Positions 8,125 to 16,498 of a stretch of DNA of 64,000 nucleotides are shown piece by piece (position 1 is the first letter of the stretch; each line of letters starts with the position of its first letter). The stretch is from CAYZJR01 sp964503045 (GTDB taxonomy: Bacteria; Cyanobacteriota; Vampirovibrionia; Obscuribacterales; Obscuribacteraceae). The stretch spans positions 1 through 64,000 of the forward strand of contig CAZCZI010000001.1 of the NCBI GenBank assembly GCA_964503045.1, written 5' to 3'. The notes beneath the pieces were generated by a model. The model had not been told where the DNA came from. It saw only the letters and a list, made by a program, of their open reading frames with translations, and did not search any database. The position numbers were made by a program, and so were the translations under genes.

Positions 8125-11046
8125 TTGACAGCGCAATCACTTTCCAGACGGAAGCACAAACATAAATCAGGCTCGCGTGCACCAAAACAAATAGAGGCGC
8201 TGCCTGATAGCGCGAAAAGCACCTGGTCAGAACTGACAAAGTGGGCGGATGACGCCAGCAAAGCCGGCGCCCACGAGGCTGCACAAACACTCTATCAACG
8301 CGCTTTCGAAATCGCCGACAACATAGAAGGTTCTTGTTACTTCACCGCCTATAGTGCCATGGGTATCGCCTACTCTTCTATGCGGCGGTCCAGCTTTCAG
8401 GAAGCGCTTACGGCTTACAAGCAAGCGTACGAATGCAGCAGTCAGCGAAAAATCGCACTTCCAATCGTCAATGCTGCCATCGGTGTAGCCATGAGTATGT
8501 GCAATCTGCATAAATTCGATCAGGCTGCAGGGTTGATTCGGACCTGTCTCAAAAAAGTTCATGCTGAAGGTGCAAACATTAAACTGCCGCTGACGCTTGA
8601 ACTCTCCAAGTGTTATTCGCGCAAGGCAGACCACATGATACGCCTGAGGCGATATCAGGCTGGTTTTGATGCTTTCCGTCAAGCTCAACTGCCGCTCAAA
8701 AACATCAGCACAAACGAAAAAGAAATGCTTGGCCGCTTTCAGCGAGAGCGTGCTCGCTGCCTGGCTGGAATGGCTATGGTGGCGCTTCGCAAGCGACAAA
8801 TTCATCAGGGCTTTAAATACATTTCCGAGTCGCTCGACATTTATGACAATTTCCCGGCCAGCAATAAAGACATGTACGCGTATCTCGTCGACTTGATTGA
8901 AGCGGCGAAAGTACAATCCACTCATCAAGAAAAGCGCTACAAGCTGCTTGGGCGTCTGATAGAGCTGGCCAGGCGCGACTTAGCGATTAGCGCTCCGCCA
9001 AAAGCAGAAATTCAGGAGCTGAAGGAACAGCTCTTCGGTATCGAAGTAGCCGACAGTTATCGATGGCTCGAAGACATGCAAAACGAGAAAACAAAAGAAT
9101 GGATGAACCATCAAAGAGACTTGAGCCAATCGTTCTTTGACCGCATCTTGATTGGGCAGCGAGCCCTTCAGGTTTCGTTGTGGCAGCATTTTCAACTGCA
9201 ACCGTATGAGGTGCCTCACAAACACAAAACCCAGTATTACTTCAAGAAGTGGGAGGATGGTCGCCAACCGCTCCTGTACAGCACGCCGAAATTAGAGACA
9301 GACCCGTCTAACTCACGAAAACCAAAGCTCATCCTCGATCCCAACAAGCTGGCAGACGGACAATGGCTTGACGAGTATTCAATATCGCCGGATGGAAATT
9401 ACCTGGCACTGGGTCTTTCGGTACACGGCAGCGACTGGCAAGAATGGCGCATCAAACCACTATCGAAGAAGACAGAATTAGCCGATCGCATCACTGGAAT
9501 CAGAAAGAGAACGATTGTGTGGTCTCCAAAATCGGATGGTTTCTTCTACATAGACATGCCGTTTCCACCACCAGATCCACTTTCGGTAATACAAGGACCA
9601 AAGCTCAGGTACCACAAGCTTGGCGCCCCTCAAAGCAAAGACAAACTCATATTCGAACCTGAAAAACCAGATGACTATTTGGGGTGCGCACAAACTTCAG
9701 ACGCGAAGAACCTGGTGTTGTTCGTCTGGGCCGCCAGAAGCTTGAACAATCGGGTCTTTCTCAGAAGCTTGGCTCCAAAGAAAGAAACTCTCTTCGAATT
9801 GTTCAGCGACCAGGAGGGCAGGTACGCCTACTGCGGCACTATATCCGGTGAGCACTACTTTCATTGTGACTACCGCGCCCCTCGCGGGAAGCTGATTGCC
9901 GTGAGGATCGAGGGTTCCAAAATCACTCAACGAACAGTGGTAAAGCAGTCAGACGGCACATTGCGAGCGGCCGAAGGCACCAAAGACGGTTGGATGCTCC
10001 ACTATCTGACAGACGGTCTCTCGCGCTTCGAGTTTCTTGCCCATGGAGCTTCCAAGCCGACTCACGTTAAGCTTCCGATTAAGGGACTGGCAACACATCT
10101 TTCAGGCGATGTCGATACATCAGAGTTGTTTTTCGAGTTGAGCAACCCCATGACTCCCTCGACGATCTATCGCTTTGATACGCAAAAGAAAGATCTCAAG
10201 CCACTCTTCGAGCCGAAGGAATCTTCCATTTTGAACGGCGATCTCACAATGTCTCGCGAAATTGTGAAAGGCAAAGACGTCGAGTTTCCCGTCTATCTCG
10301 TTCATAAAAAAGGTTTGAAACGGCAAGGAACAGCACCAGTGCTCATCCAAGCCTATGGTGGATTCAATGTTCTCAACTGCCCCGAATACAAATCACACCT
10401 CGTACCGTTTTTGCAACTCGGCGGAACTCTAGCCTTTCCTCTTATGCGAGGGGGCGGCGAATTCGGCTTCGACTGGCACAAATCAGGTGTGAAAGCCGGC
10501 AAGATTGACGTCGTCGGTGATCTAATCGCGACCGCGGAATGTTTGATACAACGCGGTTATACCTCCCCATCAAAACTTGCTGTTTCCGGCGGCAGCAATG
10601 GCGGGCTCGTGGCTGCAAGCGCTCTGGTAACGCGACCAGATCTCTTCGGCGCCGTCTTGATTCAAAATGCTCTATGCGATATGACGAGATTTCACAAGTT
10701 CACTTTCGGATGGACTTGGATGAGCGAATATGGCGACCCTGAAGATCAGATTGACTTCAAAAACCTCCACAGGCTTTCGCCATTGCACCAGATAAAGCCA
10801 GGCGCGAAATACCCTGCAACTCTGGTTTGTGCATCGCTCAATGACGACAGAGTGGTGCCGCTGCATAGTTTCAAATTCACCGCTGCACTTCAAGCAGCTC
10901 AGGGCGGAACAGCACCAATAATGCTTCGAACGGACGAAGGAGGTCACGGTCGGTCGACTGTCAAGACGTCATCTTCGACCGATATGTGGATGTTCCTGGC
11001 AGAAGCTTTGGGTCTCGACCTGCGGTTGGTTAATCATAGAAAGTAG
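8125..11046 (+). CDS. TPR domain fused to prolyl oligopeptidase (S9A) family serine peptidase
   Basis: A 973-residue protein with a TTG start. Residues about 35-270 form a helical repeat region of TPR type (repeated ALTAYKQAYE, KFDQAAGLI and YQAGFDAF patterns). From about residue 300 it is a complete prolyl-oligopeptidase: the N-terminal entry DSYRWLEDMQNE, a seven-bladed propeller and then the alpha/beta hydrolase domain. Nucleophile Ser824 lies in GGSNGG; the Asp is in NDDRVVPLHS and the His in DEGGHG. S9A enzymes cleave short proline-containing peptides. No signal peptide is seen, so it is probably cytoplasmic. It lies downstream of a peptide-import ATPase gene, which fits a role in peptide use. 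The TPR extension is unusual for S9A and may recruit a partner. Confidence 0.88.
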   Translation: MTAQSLSRRKHKHKSGSRAPKQIEALPDSAKSTWSELTKWADDASKAGAHEAAQTLYQRAFEIADNIEGSCYFTAYSAMGIAYSSMRRSSFQEALTAYKQAYECSSQRKIALPIVNAAIGVAMSMCNLHKFDQAAGLIRTCLKKVHAEGANIKLPLTLELSKCYSRKADHMIRLRRYQAGFDAFRQAQLPLKNISTNEKEMLGRFQRERARCLAGMAMVALRKRQIHQGFKYISESLDIYDNFPASNKDMYAYLVDLIEAAKVQSTHQEKRYKLLGRLIELARRDLAISAPPKAEIQELKEQLFGIEVADSYRWLEDMQNEKTKEWMNHQRDLSQSFFDRILIGQRALQVSLWQHFQLQPYEVPHKHKTQYYFKKWEDGRQPLLYSTPKLETDPSNSRKPKLILDPNKLADGQWLDEYSISPDGNYLALGLSVHGSDWQEWRIKPLSKKTELADRITGIRKRTIVWSPKSDGFFYIDMPFPPPDPLSVIQGPKLRYHKLGAPQSKDKLIFEPEKPDDYLGCAQTSDAKNLVLFVWAARSLNNRVFLRSLAPKKETLFELFSDQEGRYAYCGTISGEHYFHCDYRAPRGKLIAVRIEGSKITQRTVVKQSDGTLRAAEGTKDGWMLHYLTDGLSRFEFLAHGASKPTHVKLPIKGLATHLSGDVDTSELFFELSNPMTPSTIYRFDTQKKDLKPLFEPKESSILNGDLTMSREIVKGKDVEFPVYLVHKKGLKRQGTAPVLIQAYGGFNVLNCPEYKSHLVPFLQLGGTLAFPLMRGGGEFGFDWHKSGVKAGKIDVVGDLIATAECLIQRGYTSPSKLAVSGGSNGGLVAASALVTRPDLFGAVLIQNALCDMTRFHKFTFGWTWMSEYGDPEDQIDFKNLHRLSPLHQIKPGAKYPATLVCASLNDDRVVPLHSFKFTAALQAAQGGTAPIMLRTDEGGHGRSTVKTSSSTDMWMFLAEALGLDLRLVNHRK

Positions 11047-11052
11047 AAGTCC

Positions 11053-11760
11053 CTACATACTAATTGAATGCAAAACATCATCAAACACGGGTTGAAGCGC
11101 CTCAAAGTGCTCGGTCGCAGCGGTACAAGTCAGAATCAAAGCATTGCCTCTGCTTACGCCCAGTACCATTAGCTGTTGAATTTTATACGTAGATCCACCT
11201 TTCACTTCAACAGTGCACTCGACCATCACCTTGCGCACGGCTGTTCCATTAATAGTTTCGTTGGTATCTGAGATTACTCGCTCGACAAACATTTGTTTTG
11301 CGCGAAGTGAAACCAATCTGTCAACGATCGCTTGCGAGAATGTTTTGAGATCGACGCCGCTTCTAAGTCTCGTTGTCGACCACGAGATGTCTACCTGCCC
11401 GTTGAGCGCCTTGGCGCAATGGGACTTATTTGCCTTGGTTTGGAAACTCCAAGATTTCGGATATTTGATGTTGACGCTCTCATCGCGATAATCGTTATAT
11501 GCATAACGCGATAAGGCAACTATTGAGGTTGCAGCACCGGATGCTGTGTGACCGGATCCATTTCCTTCTCCAGAACCAGAATTCGAATGAGCATTCGCCG
11601 TCAACATAAAAATCGCCGCCAGTACCCAGCCCAAGCCAAGCGCCGCAACCAGTGCAGATCGGGACATCCAACCGCGTTGCGCGCTCGGGCTTGAAGCTTG
11701 TCGGGAAACTTTCGTACTGACTTTGGCACTTCTTTTTGCAAATGTATCTCTCAACGCCAT
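11053..11760 (-). CDS. Membrane-anchored protein with PsbP/DcrB-like C-terminal domain
   Basis: A 235-residue protein with a basic N-terminus and one membrane helix (ALVAALGLGWVLAAIFML, about residues 35-55). A Gly/Ser-rich linker (GSGEGNGSG) leads to an extracytoplasmic domain. That domain contains NIKYPKSW near its start and ALILTCTAATEHF followed by a terminal helix ending LHSISM, the order seen in Mog1/PsbP-fold proteins such as DcrB and the DUF1795 group. The assignment to this fold is inference. The gene lies 48 nt downstream of the TadE-like gene and is likely in the same transcript, suggesting a cell-envelope role. It is convergent with the peptidase gene, with only 6 nt between the stops. 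Confidence 0.55.
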   Translation of the reverse strand: MALRDTFAKRSAKVSTKVSRQASSPSAQRGWMSRSALVAALGLGWVLAAIFMLTANAHSNSGSGEGNGSGHTASGAATSIVALSRYAYNDYRDESVNIKYPKSWSFQTKANKSHCAKALNGQVDISWSTTRLRSGVDLKTFSQAIVDRLVSLRAKQMFVERVISDTNETINGTAVRKVMVECTVEVKGGSTYKIQQLMVLGVSRGNALILTCTAATEHFEALQPVFDDVLHSISM

Positions 11761-11808
11761 TTTCTATTCCTCAATCTTGTGTCGGCAATCGCTTTCTAAC
11801 GAATCGAA

Positions 11809-13092
11809 CTATGGTCCTGGTGCCGGATTCACCGGAGAAGCCGGTGCATTTGCGCTTGCCGTCGCCACATTGCCGAGAGCATCGACCACGTTGGATAAAG
11901 GATTGATTTGCGTATCCAAGTACTGATCGATACTGCCACCGGACTCTGCAACCAAGTACACGTAGGTTGGATCGACTCCACTGGCCAATGATTGAGAAGC
12001 GGCACCTTCGCCCATCGAGCGAGGTCTGTTGTGATTGTTTGCCAGCATCCACTTTTGCATTTCCAAGAAACCTTCGTTGAGCGCTTGGTTTTGGCTTGCG
12101 GTCAAGTTGGGATTGTTTTGCAGTTGCATGAACTGTCCGGCGCCTATGTCTTGGGTGTAAACAGTGGTTTGGGCAATGTCGGCGCCGGGGTTTTGGTTGG
12201 TTCCGATTTGAGAACCCTGCGCACCATCAGCGTTGAAATCATGCTTGGTCGTAACTTGAGCACCATCGGCGGGGCTGGTCATGTACTGTCCTTGTACAGT
12301 CAATGTTTCGCGACCACTGACACCGGGCTGCCACTGCCAGACGAAGGTCATTAGAAAACCGCTTCCTGGATTGCCTTTGTCGTCTACCCACATTGAAGCG
12401 GTGACACTTGTCGGTTGTCCATTGGCGCCAGGAACGACGACCGCTGCAGTTGTAGAAGGCGTTCCTGTAGCGGCTGCAGTATCCGTAGACTTAAGCCCTG
12501 CCGCTACCACCGCTGGATCAACTGTCGTGGCTGCTGCACCGGCACCTACAATTGCATTGGGATCTTCAACTGCGCGGTGCGCTGTAAAAGTGATTCTGGC
12601 AGGTTGCCCAATAAGAGGAATGCGACCGATGAATGGTGCACTCGACAAATCCATGATCGGACCTACATCGTAGCAAGTCTGCGCCGCGACTTCATAGACG
12701 TTTTTGACTGGGTCAATCGGGGGAGCAACGGTGGTGTTTGGTCCATACTGCACAAGATTGTTTGTGCCTGTGTTGATCACATACACATAAAGATCGACAC
12801 CATGTCCACCCAGACCACCAACCGGCTTCAGTTTGGCGAACTTGCCGAAACCAGAGTTCACCAAATCTTGTCCTTCTTTGTCCGCCACCACGAGCATGTC
12901 ATCAAAGTTGTGGCATACCGATGCGCGACCGGCAACATATCTTGCGAAAAACATATTCGTAGCCATCGAGCCTGCAAACAAAACCAGGTTGATCATCGGA
13001 AAGAGAACCAATACTAAAAGGAAGAACAACGCCACTGGGAATTCTGCAATTGCAGAACCCCTCTGTGTTCTATTTATCACTTTGGCTGTCAT
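11809..13092 (-). CDS. TadE/TadG-like pseudopilin-type protein
   Basis: A 427-residue protein starting with a short basic segment, then RGSAIAEFPVALFFLLVLVL, the class of N-terminus used by TadE/TadG proteins (a Gly/Glu motif just before one hydrophobic helix). The rest is extracytoplasmic, rich in Ala, Thr and Val, with few Cys residues and a Pro/Ala-rich C-terminus. TadE-like minor pilins are exported with the tight-adherence machinery, but no tad ATPase, secretin or prepilin peptidase gene is in this window. A GAGGG ribosome-binding site precedes the ATG. The gene sits upstream of the PsbP-like membrane protein, and its own leader holds a 9-bp hairpin (13133-13159). Confidence 0.6.
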   Translation of the reverse strand: MTAKVINRTQRGSAIAEFPVALFFLLVLVLFPMINLVLFAGSMATNMFFARYVAGRASVCHNFDDMLVVADKEGQDLVNSGFGKFAKLKPVGGLGGHGVDLYVYVINTGTNNLVQYGPNTTVAPPIDPVKNVYEVAAQTCYDVGPIMDLSSAPFIGRIPLIGQPARITFTAHRAVEDPNAIVGAGAAATTVDPAVVAAGLKSTDTAAATGTPSTTAAVVVPGANGQPTSVTASMWVDDKGNPGSGFLMTFVWQWQPGVSGRETLTVQGQYMTSPADGAQVTTKHDFNADGAQGSQIGTNQNPGADIAQTTVYTQDIGAGQFMQLQNNPNLTASQNQALNEGFLEMQKWMLANNHNRPRSMGEGAASQSLASGVDPTYVYLVAESGGSIDQYLDTQINPLSNVVDALGNVATASANAPASPVNPAPGP

Positions 13093-13132
13093 AGAAAATC
13101 CCTCATTAGGATCTCGGGATTCTTTCTAGTAA

Positions 13133-13159
13133 TCAGCCGCAGGTTTCCCATGCGGCTGA
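13133..13159 (-). other. Hairpin in the leader of the TadE-like gene
   Basis: A perfect 9-bp inverted repeat, TCAGCCGCA and TGCGGCTGA, with a 9-nt loop, 41 nt upstream of the minus-strand start at 13092. No U-run follows on either strand, so it is not a standard terminator. It may shape the 5' leader or be an operator. Confidence 0.4.
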
Positions 13160-13324
13160 GCCTCCACAAAAGCTTTCGAACCCCCGATTCCCGAATTCGT
13201 GAGTTCCATGCGCTCACTATAGTCACGGAAGGTTGCAGGCAGGTTACTGGCTCCAGCAATTAGCTAATACAAGCCCCGCCCCGAAATGGTACCTTTATCT
13301 AATTCTTTTAGAGGGGAAAAAGAG

Positions 13325-13606
13325 ATGGACTGGAGAGTAAAACTCGAGAGCGATGACAACACCATGGTCCAGTTGCGCGACTCGGTTTACAACAAGCCGA
13401 CTGCGATAATTGTGCGCGACGGAATAAGTTGGTTTCTTGAATCCACCGATTTTGATGGAATCAGAGATGACGCCGTAATAAGAGACAAAGCCACTCAAAT
13501 TATTCAATCCATGCACGCCGCCGCTCCTGGTGCCACAATCGGAATGGGCGACATGTTTCGATTTCACTATGATGGTTCGAAGACCGTATACAAAGCTGAA
13601 AATTGA
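13325..13606 (+). CDS. Small protein of unknown function
   Basis: A 93-residue protein that I do not recognise. The ATG at 13325 was chosen because AGAGGGGA lies about 8 nt upstream; an upstream ATG at 13286 has no such site. The protein starts MDWRVKLESDDN and alternates short strands and helices, with no signal peptide, membrane helix or Cys. The next gene begins inside its 3' end in another frame, so the two are probably translationally coupled. Confidence 0.55.
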   Translation: MDWRVKLESDDNTMVQLRDSVYNKPTAIIVRDGISWFLESTDFDGIRDDAVIRDKATQIIQSMHAAAPGATIGMGDMFRFHYDGSKTVYKAEN

Positions 13607-14519
13607 ACATCGAATAAACTGCAAATTTTTCTCTGCGCTGCTGATTGTTTTGGCTTGCGCATTTCCCTCGTCAGCAAAGAACACGGCAAGTAACGGCATG
13701 TGGACCAGTTTCAACATCGTCGATATTCACGCTCACATCGGCACTTTTGAGGGCTACGACTTAAGCGCTCCCACGCTATTGAAAAACTTGGATAAGTATG
13801 GAATTCGTCTTGCCTTGGTGTCAAACATCGACGGAGCGAATCTTCCTGGCACTACTAAAAATCTCAACGAAAAGAAAGCCAACGAAAAAACAATCGATCT
13901 CGTCTTGAAGCATCCCAAGTTGCTGCGTGGCCTGGTGTGGACCAGACCAGTCGATGGAGACGCAAAGAATGCTGAACCATTTTTGAAAGACAGCGTTGAC
14001 AGCGAAAACCGGCCAATATTTGTAGGTGTGAAGTTTCACCCCGAGTTCAACAAATTTGCAGCCGACGATAAGCGCGTTGATCCGTATTTGAAACTGTGCA
14101 AAAAGTACGGAGTTCCCGCCGTTTTCCATTGCGGTGGAGCGGCATCGCCTTCGTCACCGTTAAGAATCTACAATGTCGCACGCAGATTCCCAACCGTTCC
14201 TATAGTGCTTTACCACATGGGTTTCGGCGGTGGCCATGATTCAGCAATTGACCTTGTGAGCCAATCAATTACAAGAGGAGATGCTCTTTTGTATTTGGAA
14301 ACAGCACAGGCTGATCCAGTTGCTGTCATGCGAGCAATCAAGAAAGTAGGCAGCAAGCGCGTCATGTTTGGTACCGATGCCACATATTTCGGAGCCAAGC
14401 ATTATGAGAACTACGAATCATTAGTGGAGAAATTGAAGAACGAGCTTACTCAATCAGAGTTTGATGACATTGTAAGAATCAACGCCATTCGCTTGTTCAA
14501 GCTAGAGAAACTCTTGTAG
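13569..14519 (+). CDS. Exported amidohydrolase-family metal-dependent hydrolase
   Basis: A 316-residue protein. After a basic start and a hydrophobic segment (FFSALLIVLACAFPSSA, possibly a lipobox VLAC) comes a TIM-barrel amidohydrolase domain. The metal-binding HxH is in NIVDIHAHIG; further signatures are GVKFHPEF, VFHCGG, LYHMGFGG and the C-terminal MFGTDATYFG with the usual catalytic Asp. Members of the amidohydrolase-2 group hydrolyse or decarboxylate small cyclic or carboxylated substrates; the substrate here is unknown. The start is uncertain: ATG codons at 13569 and 13572 place the signal peptide best, and one at 13530 is also in frame. All overlap the previous small gene. Confidence 0.75.
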   Translation: MMVRRPYTKLKIEHRINCKFFSALLIVLACAFPSSAKNTASNGMWTSFNIVDIHAHIGTFEGYDLSAPTLLKNLDKYGIRLALVSNIDGANLPGTTKNLNEKKANEKTIDLVLKHPKLLRGLVWTRPVDGDAKNAEPFLKDSVDSENRPIFVGVKFHPEFNKFAADDKRVDPYLKLCKKYGVPAVFHCGGAASPSSPLRIYNVARRFPTVPIVLYHMGFGGGHDSAIDLVSQSITRGDALLYLETAQADPVAVMRAIKKVGSKRVMFGTDATYFGAKHYENYESLVEKLKNELTQSEFDDIVRINAIRLFKLEKLL

Positions 14520-14873
14520 TAGCTCAAAGAACCTTACGGATCTCCCACTTCGTCTCGAATGTAGACATCCCAATCATCCTTGAACTCGAAGTGATCGGTG
14601 ACGGTTTTTAGCTTGTTGTGTTTTGCGATATTTGTTCGCTATCGCGCGAACATCTTAAGCAGAGACTTTGATCGACAAGCTGAATAGCGCGTTAACGCAC
14701 GGGGATTTCCATTATGTCGTCAGCCTAAACGCTATGCGCATTTTAATTTGAAACGATTTCTTGACTAAACATTGTCGCTGTCAAATGTGATGGAATTGTG
14801 ATCCAGCTTTACTTTCGGCAAGTTGCACATTAGTTGCACACTTCCTCAGTGATACTTTGGTAGCTTCTGTATC
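14520..14873. other. 354-nt intergenic region holding the efflux-operon promoter
   Basis: No convincing gene is present. A minus-strand frame of 35 codons with no start (14534-14638) reads like the tail of a protein and may be a gene remnant. A short inverted repeat, GTTCGC/GCGAAC, lies near 14633-14650. The right end carries the direct repeats annotated separately and a weak -10-like GATACT at 14851. Confidence 0.5.
14823..14840 (+). promoter_or_regulatory. Two direct repeats with 11-bp period upstream of the efflux operon
   Basis: TTGCACA occurs at 14823-14829 and again at 14834-14840, giving an 11-bp period, one helical turn. OmpR/PhoB-type regulators bind tandem half-sites spaced this way, and the operon encodes such a regulator at 21064. 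The repeats overlap the -35 position relative to GATACT at 14851-14856, as expected for an activator. Binding by this regulator is inference. Confidence 0.45.
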
Positions 14874-16496
14874 ATGTCGATGAAACACCGCAGACACATG
14901 CAAGCTGAAGCGTTCGGGAGTAAAAAGAGATTTCTGTATCTGGTTGCTGTCATCTTTGTTCTTACAACAAGTGCAGCACGAGCAGCCACAGACGTCGGCG
15001 ACCAATCCACGCCGAGTCCGCCACTGCGTCCGGAGATTAAGCCGGACGCGACTCCAACACAACCTATGGAAGAATTGATCACTCGTCCGAGTATTCAACC
15101 TTTTACAAAAGGCGAGGCGCTCACCCTCAAAGTACATAAAGATGTAGGAGCACCTGCTCAACCTTTTTCGCTCTACAAAGCCGCGCTCTACGCATCACGA
15201 AACTTTCCAGAAATACTAAAGAAGCAGGCAGAAGTGCGAGCCTCAACCCGCGAAGTAACCGTGCAAAAGATCAAAGAGTACAATCCTTATTCTTTGATGT
15301 CTTATCAACAAGTGGTTGCCACTCACAACAAAGAAACGCAAATTTTGTTCTCGAGTCCGGTTTTACCACCAAACCCAGGTCCGGGCCTAGACTTCGTTAG
15401 TATGATGCCGCAGTACTTTTCCGGTTGCGGTTTTATTTTGGACTGGGCACCCATCGACTTTGGATTGCATAAAGCCAGGATTCAACAAGCAAAGGTGAAG
15501 TTGAAGTATGCACAAGCAGACTATGCAGTCACTCAGCTTGATGTTGTTGTTCAAGCATGTTCCGCATTTCTTGTTGCAACGGTAATGCAAGAACAAGTCA
15601 AAGCAGCTAACGCCAACGTCCGCAGGTTTCAGGACTTTAGTCGAGTAGTTCACTCTCTTGTCGATGCCGATTTAAGACCTGGTGCCGATGCTTCGCTTGC
15701 AGATGCTCAACTTGCAAATGCCCAAAACGATCTAATTCGAGCTCGCTTACAGCTTGATCTGGCCTTGGCTGAGTTCGCTAAATCTCTTGGTCTGGCAGGA
15801 CAACAAGTAAGCATCGATCCAGGCGCGATAACAGTTACAGCAGAACCTGCTGACTTGCAAACATTTTCACCACAATTCGATTTACATCCGTTTGCCCTTC
15901 GAGCCAAGGCCTCGATCTTAAATGAAGCAGCCAGACGCCGAGTTTTGGACAAGGAGTATTATCCGGTCTTTCGCTGGCTCGGTGGAATGAACTTCCGCGG
16001 CACCAGTCTCGACATTCACGGAAAACGTCAATCCGCAAACGCAACCGGATTCGCAACTGCGGTCCCTAACTGGAATGTTGGCCTGGTAATCGACTTTCCC
16101 TTCATGGACATCATCCGCATTCAAGCTGAAAAAAAGGTAGTAAACGAGCGAATCTCCGCCGAGCAACACAACTACGATCTGATTCTTCAACAACTGAAGA
16201 CCGATGATGTGCAGTCGCGCGCCAGAGTGAAAGCTGCGGTACAGCTGGCAGCAAATATGCCGATACAGGTTGATGCGGCATTGAGAGCTACTCGGCAAGC
16301 TCAAGCCCGTTACGAAGCAGGGCTGGCTACTGTCGCCCAAGTGGCAGAAGCCAACCAAGTGTTGGCCGATTCGCGAGTTAAAGAAGCGGTAGCCAAAATC
16401 GGAGTCTGGCAGGCCCTTCTTGCAGTGGCAGCTGTGCATGGCGAAGTAAAACCACTGCTGGAAGAAGCAAATCGCTTCCAGGGTAAGGGAAACTAG
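14874..16496 (+). CDS. TolC-family outer-membrane efflux channel
   Basis: A 540-residue protein with an N-terminal signal segment (RFLYLVAVIFVLTTSAARA), a Pro-rich spacer and two outer-membrane-efflux repeats. The repeats show long Ala/Gln-rich helices (VKLKYAQADYAVTQLDVVVQ; ARLQLDLALAEFAKSLGL; RYEAGLATVAQVAEANQVL) typical of TolC/OprM/CusC trimers. It would form the outer-membrane duct for the pump encoded next, whose start follows its stop by 2 nt. The start is ATG 14874; an alternative ATG lies two codons on. No strong Shine-Dalgarno is present. It heads a five-gene operon, so dedicated regulation by the linked two-component pair is plausible. Confidence 0.88.
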   Translation: MSMKHRRHMQAEAFGSKKRFLYLVAVIFVLTTSAARAATDVGDQSTPSPPLRPEIKPDATPTQPMEELITRPSIQPFTKGEALTLKVHKDVGAPAQPFSLYKAALYASRNFPEILKKQAEVRASTREVTVQKIKEYNPYSLMSYQQVVATHNKETQILFSSPVLPPNPGPGLDFVSMMPQYFSGCGFILDWAPIDFGLHKARIQQAKVKLKYAQADYAVTQLDVVVQACSAFLVATVMQEQVKAANANVRRFQDFSRVVHSLVDADLRPGADASLADAQLANAQNDLIRARLQLDLALAEFAKSLGLAGQQVSIDPGAITVTAEPADLQTFSPQFDLHPFALRAKASILNEAARRRVLDKEYYPVFRWLGGMNFRGTSLDIHGKRQSANATGFATAVPNWNVGLVIDFPFMDIIRIQAEKKVVNERISAEQHNYDLILQQLKTDDVQSRARVKAAVQLAANMPIQVDAALRATRQAQARYEAGLATVAQVAEANQVLADSRVKEAVAKIGVWQALLAVAAVHGEVKPLLEEANRFQGKGN

Positions 16497-16498
16497 CC

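Noticed and set aside
8227..8928. 233-codon minus-strand open frame inside the TPR-peptidase gene
   Set aside because: It is antisense to a well-supported coding region with clear TPR and S9A motifs and shows no family signature of its own.
12415..13017. 200-codon plus-strand open frame opposite the TadE-like gene
   Set aside because: Its composition is unlike a protein (Arg/Cys-rich) and the minus-strand gene is supported by a ribosome site and a TadE-type N-terminus.
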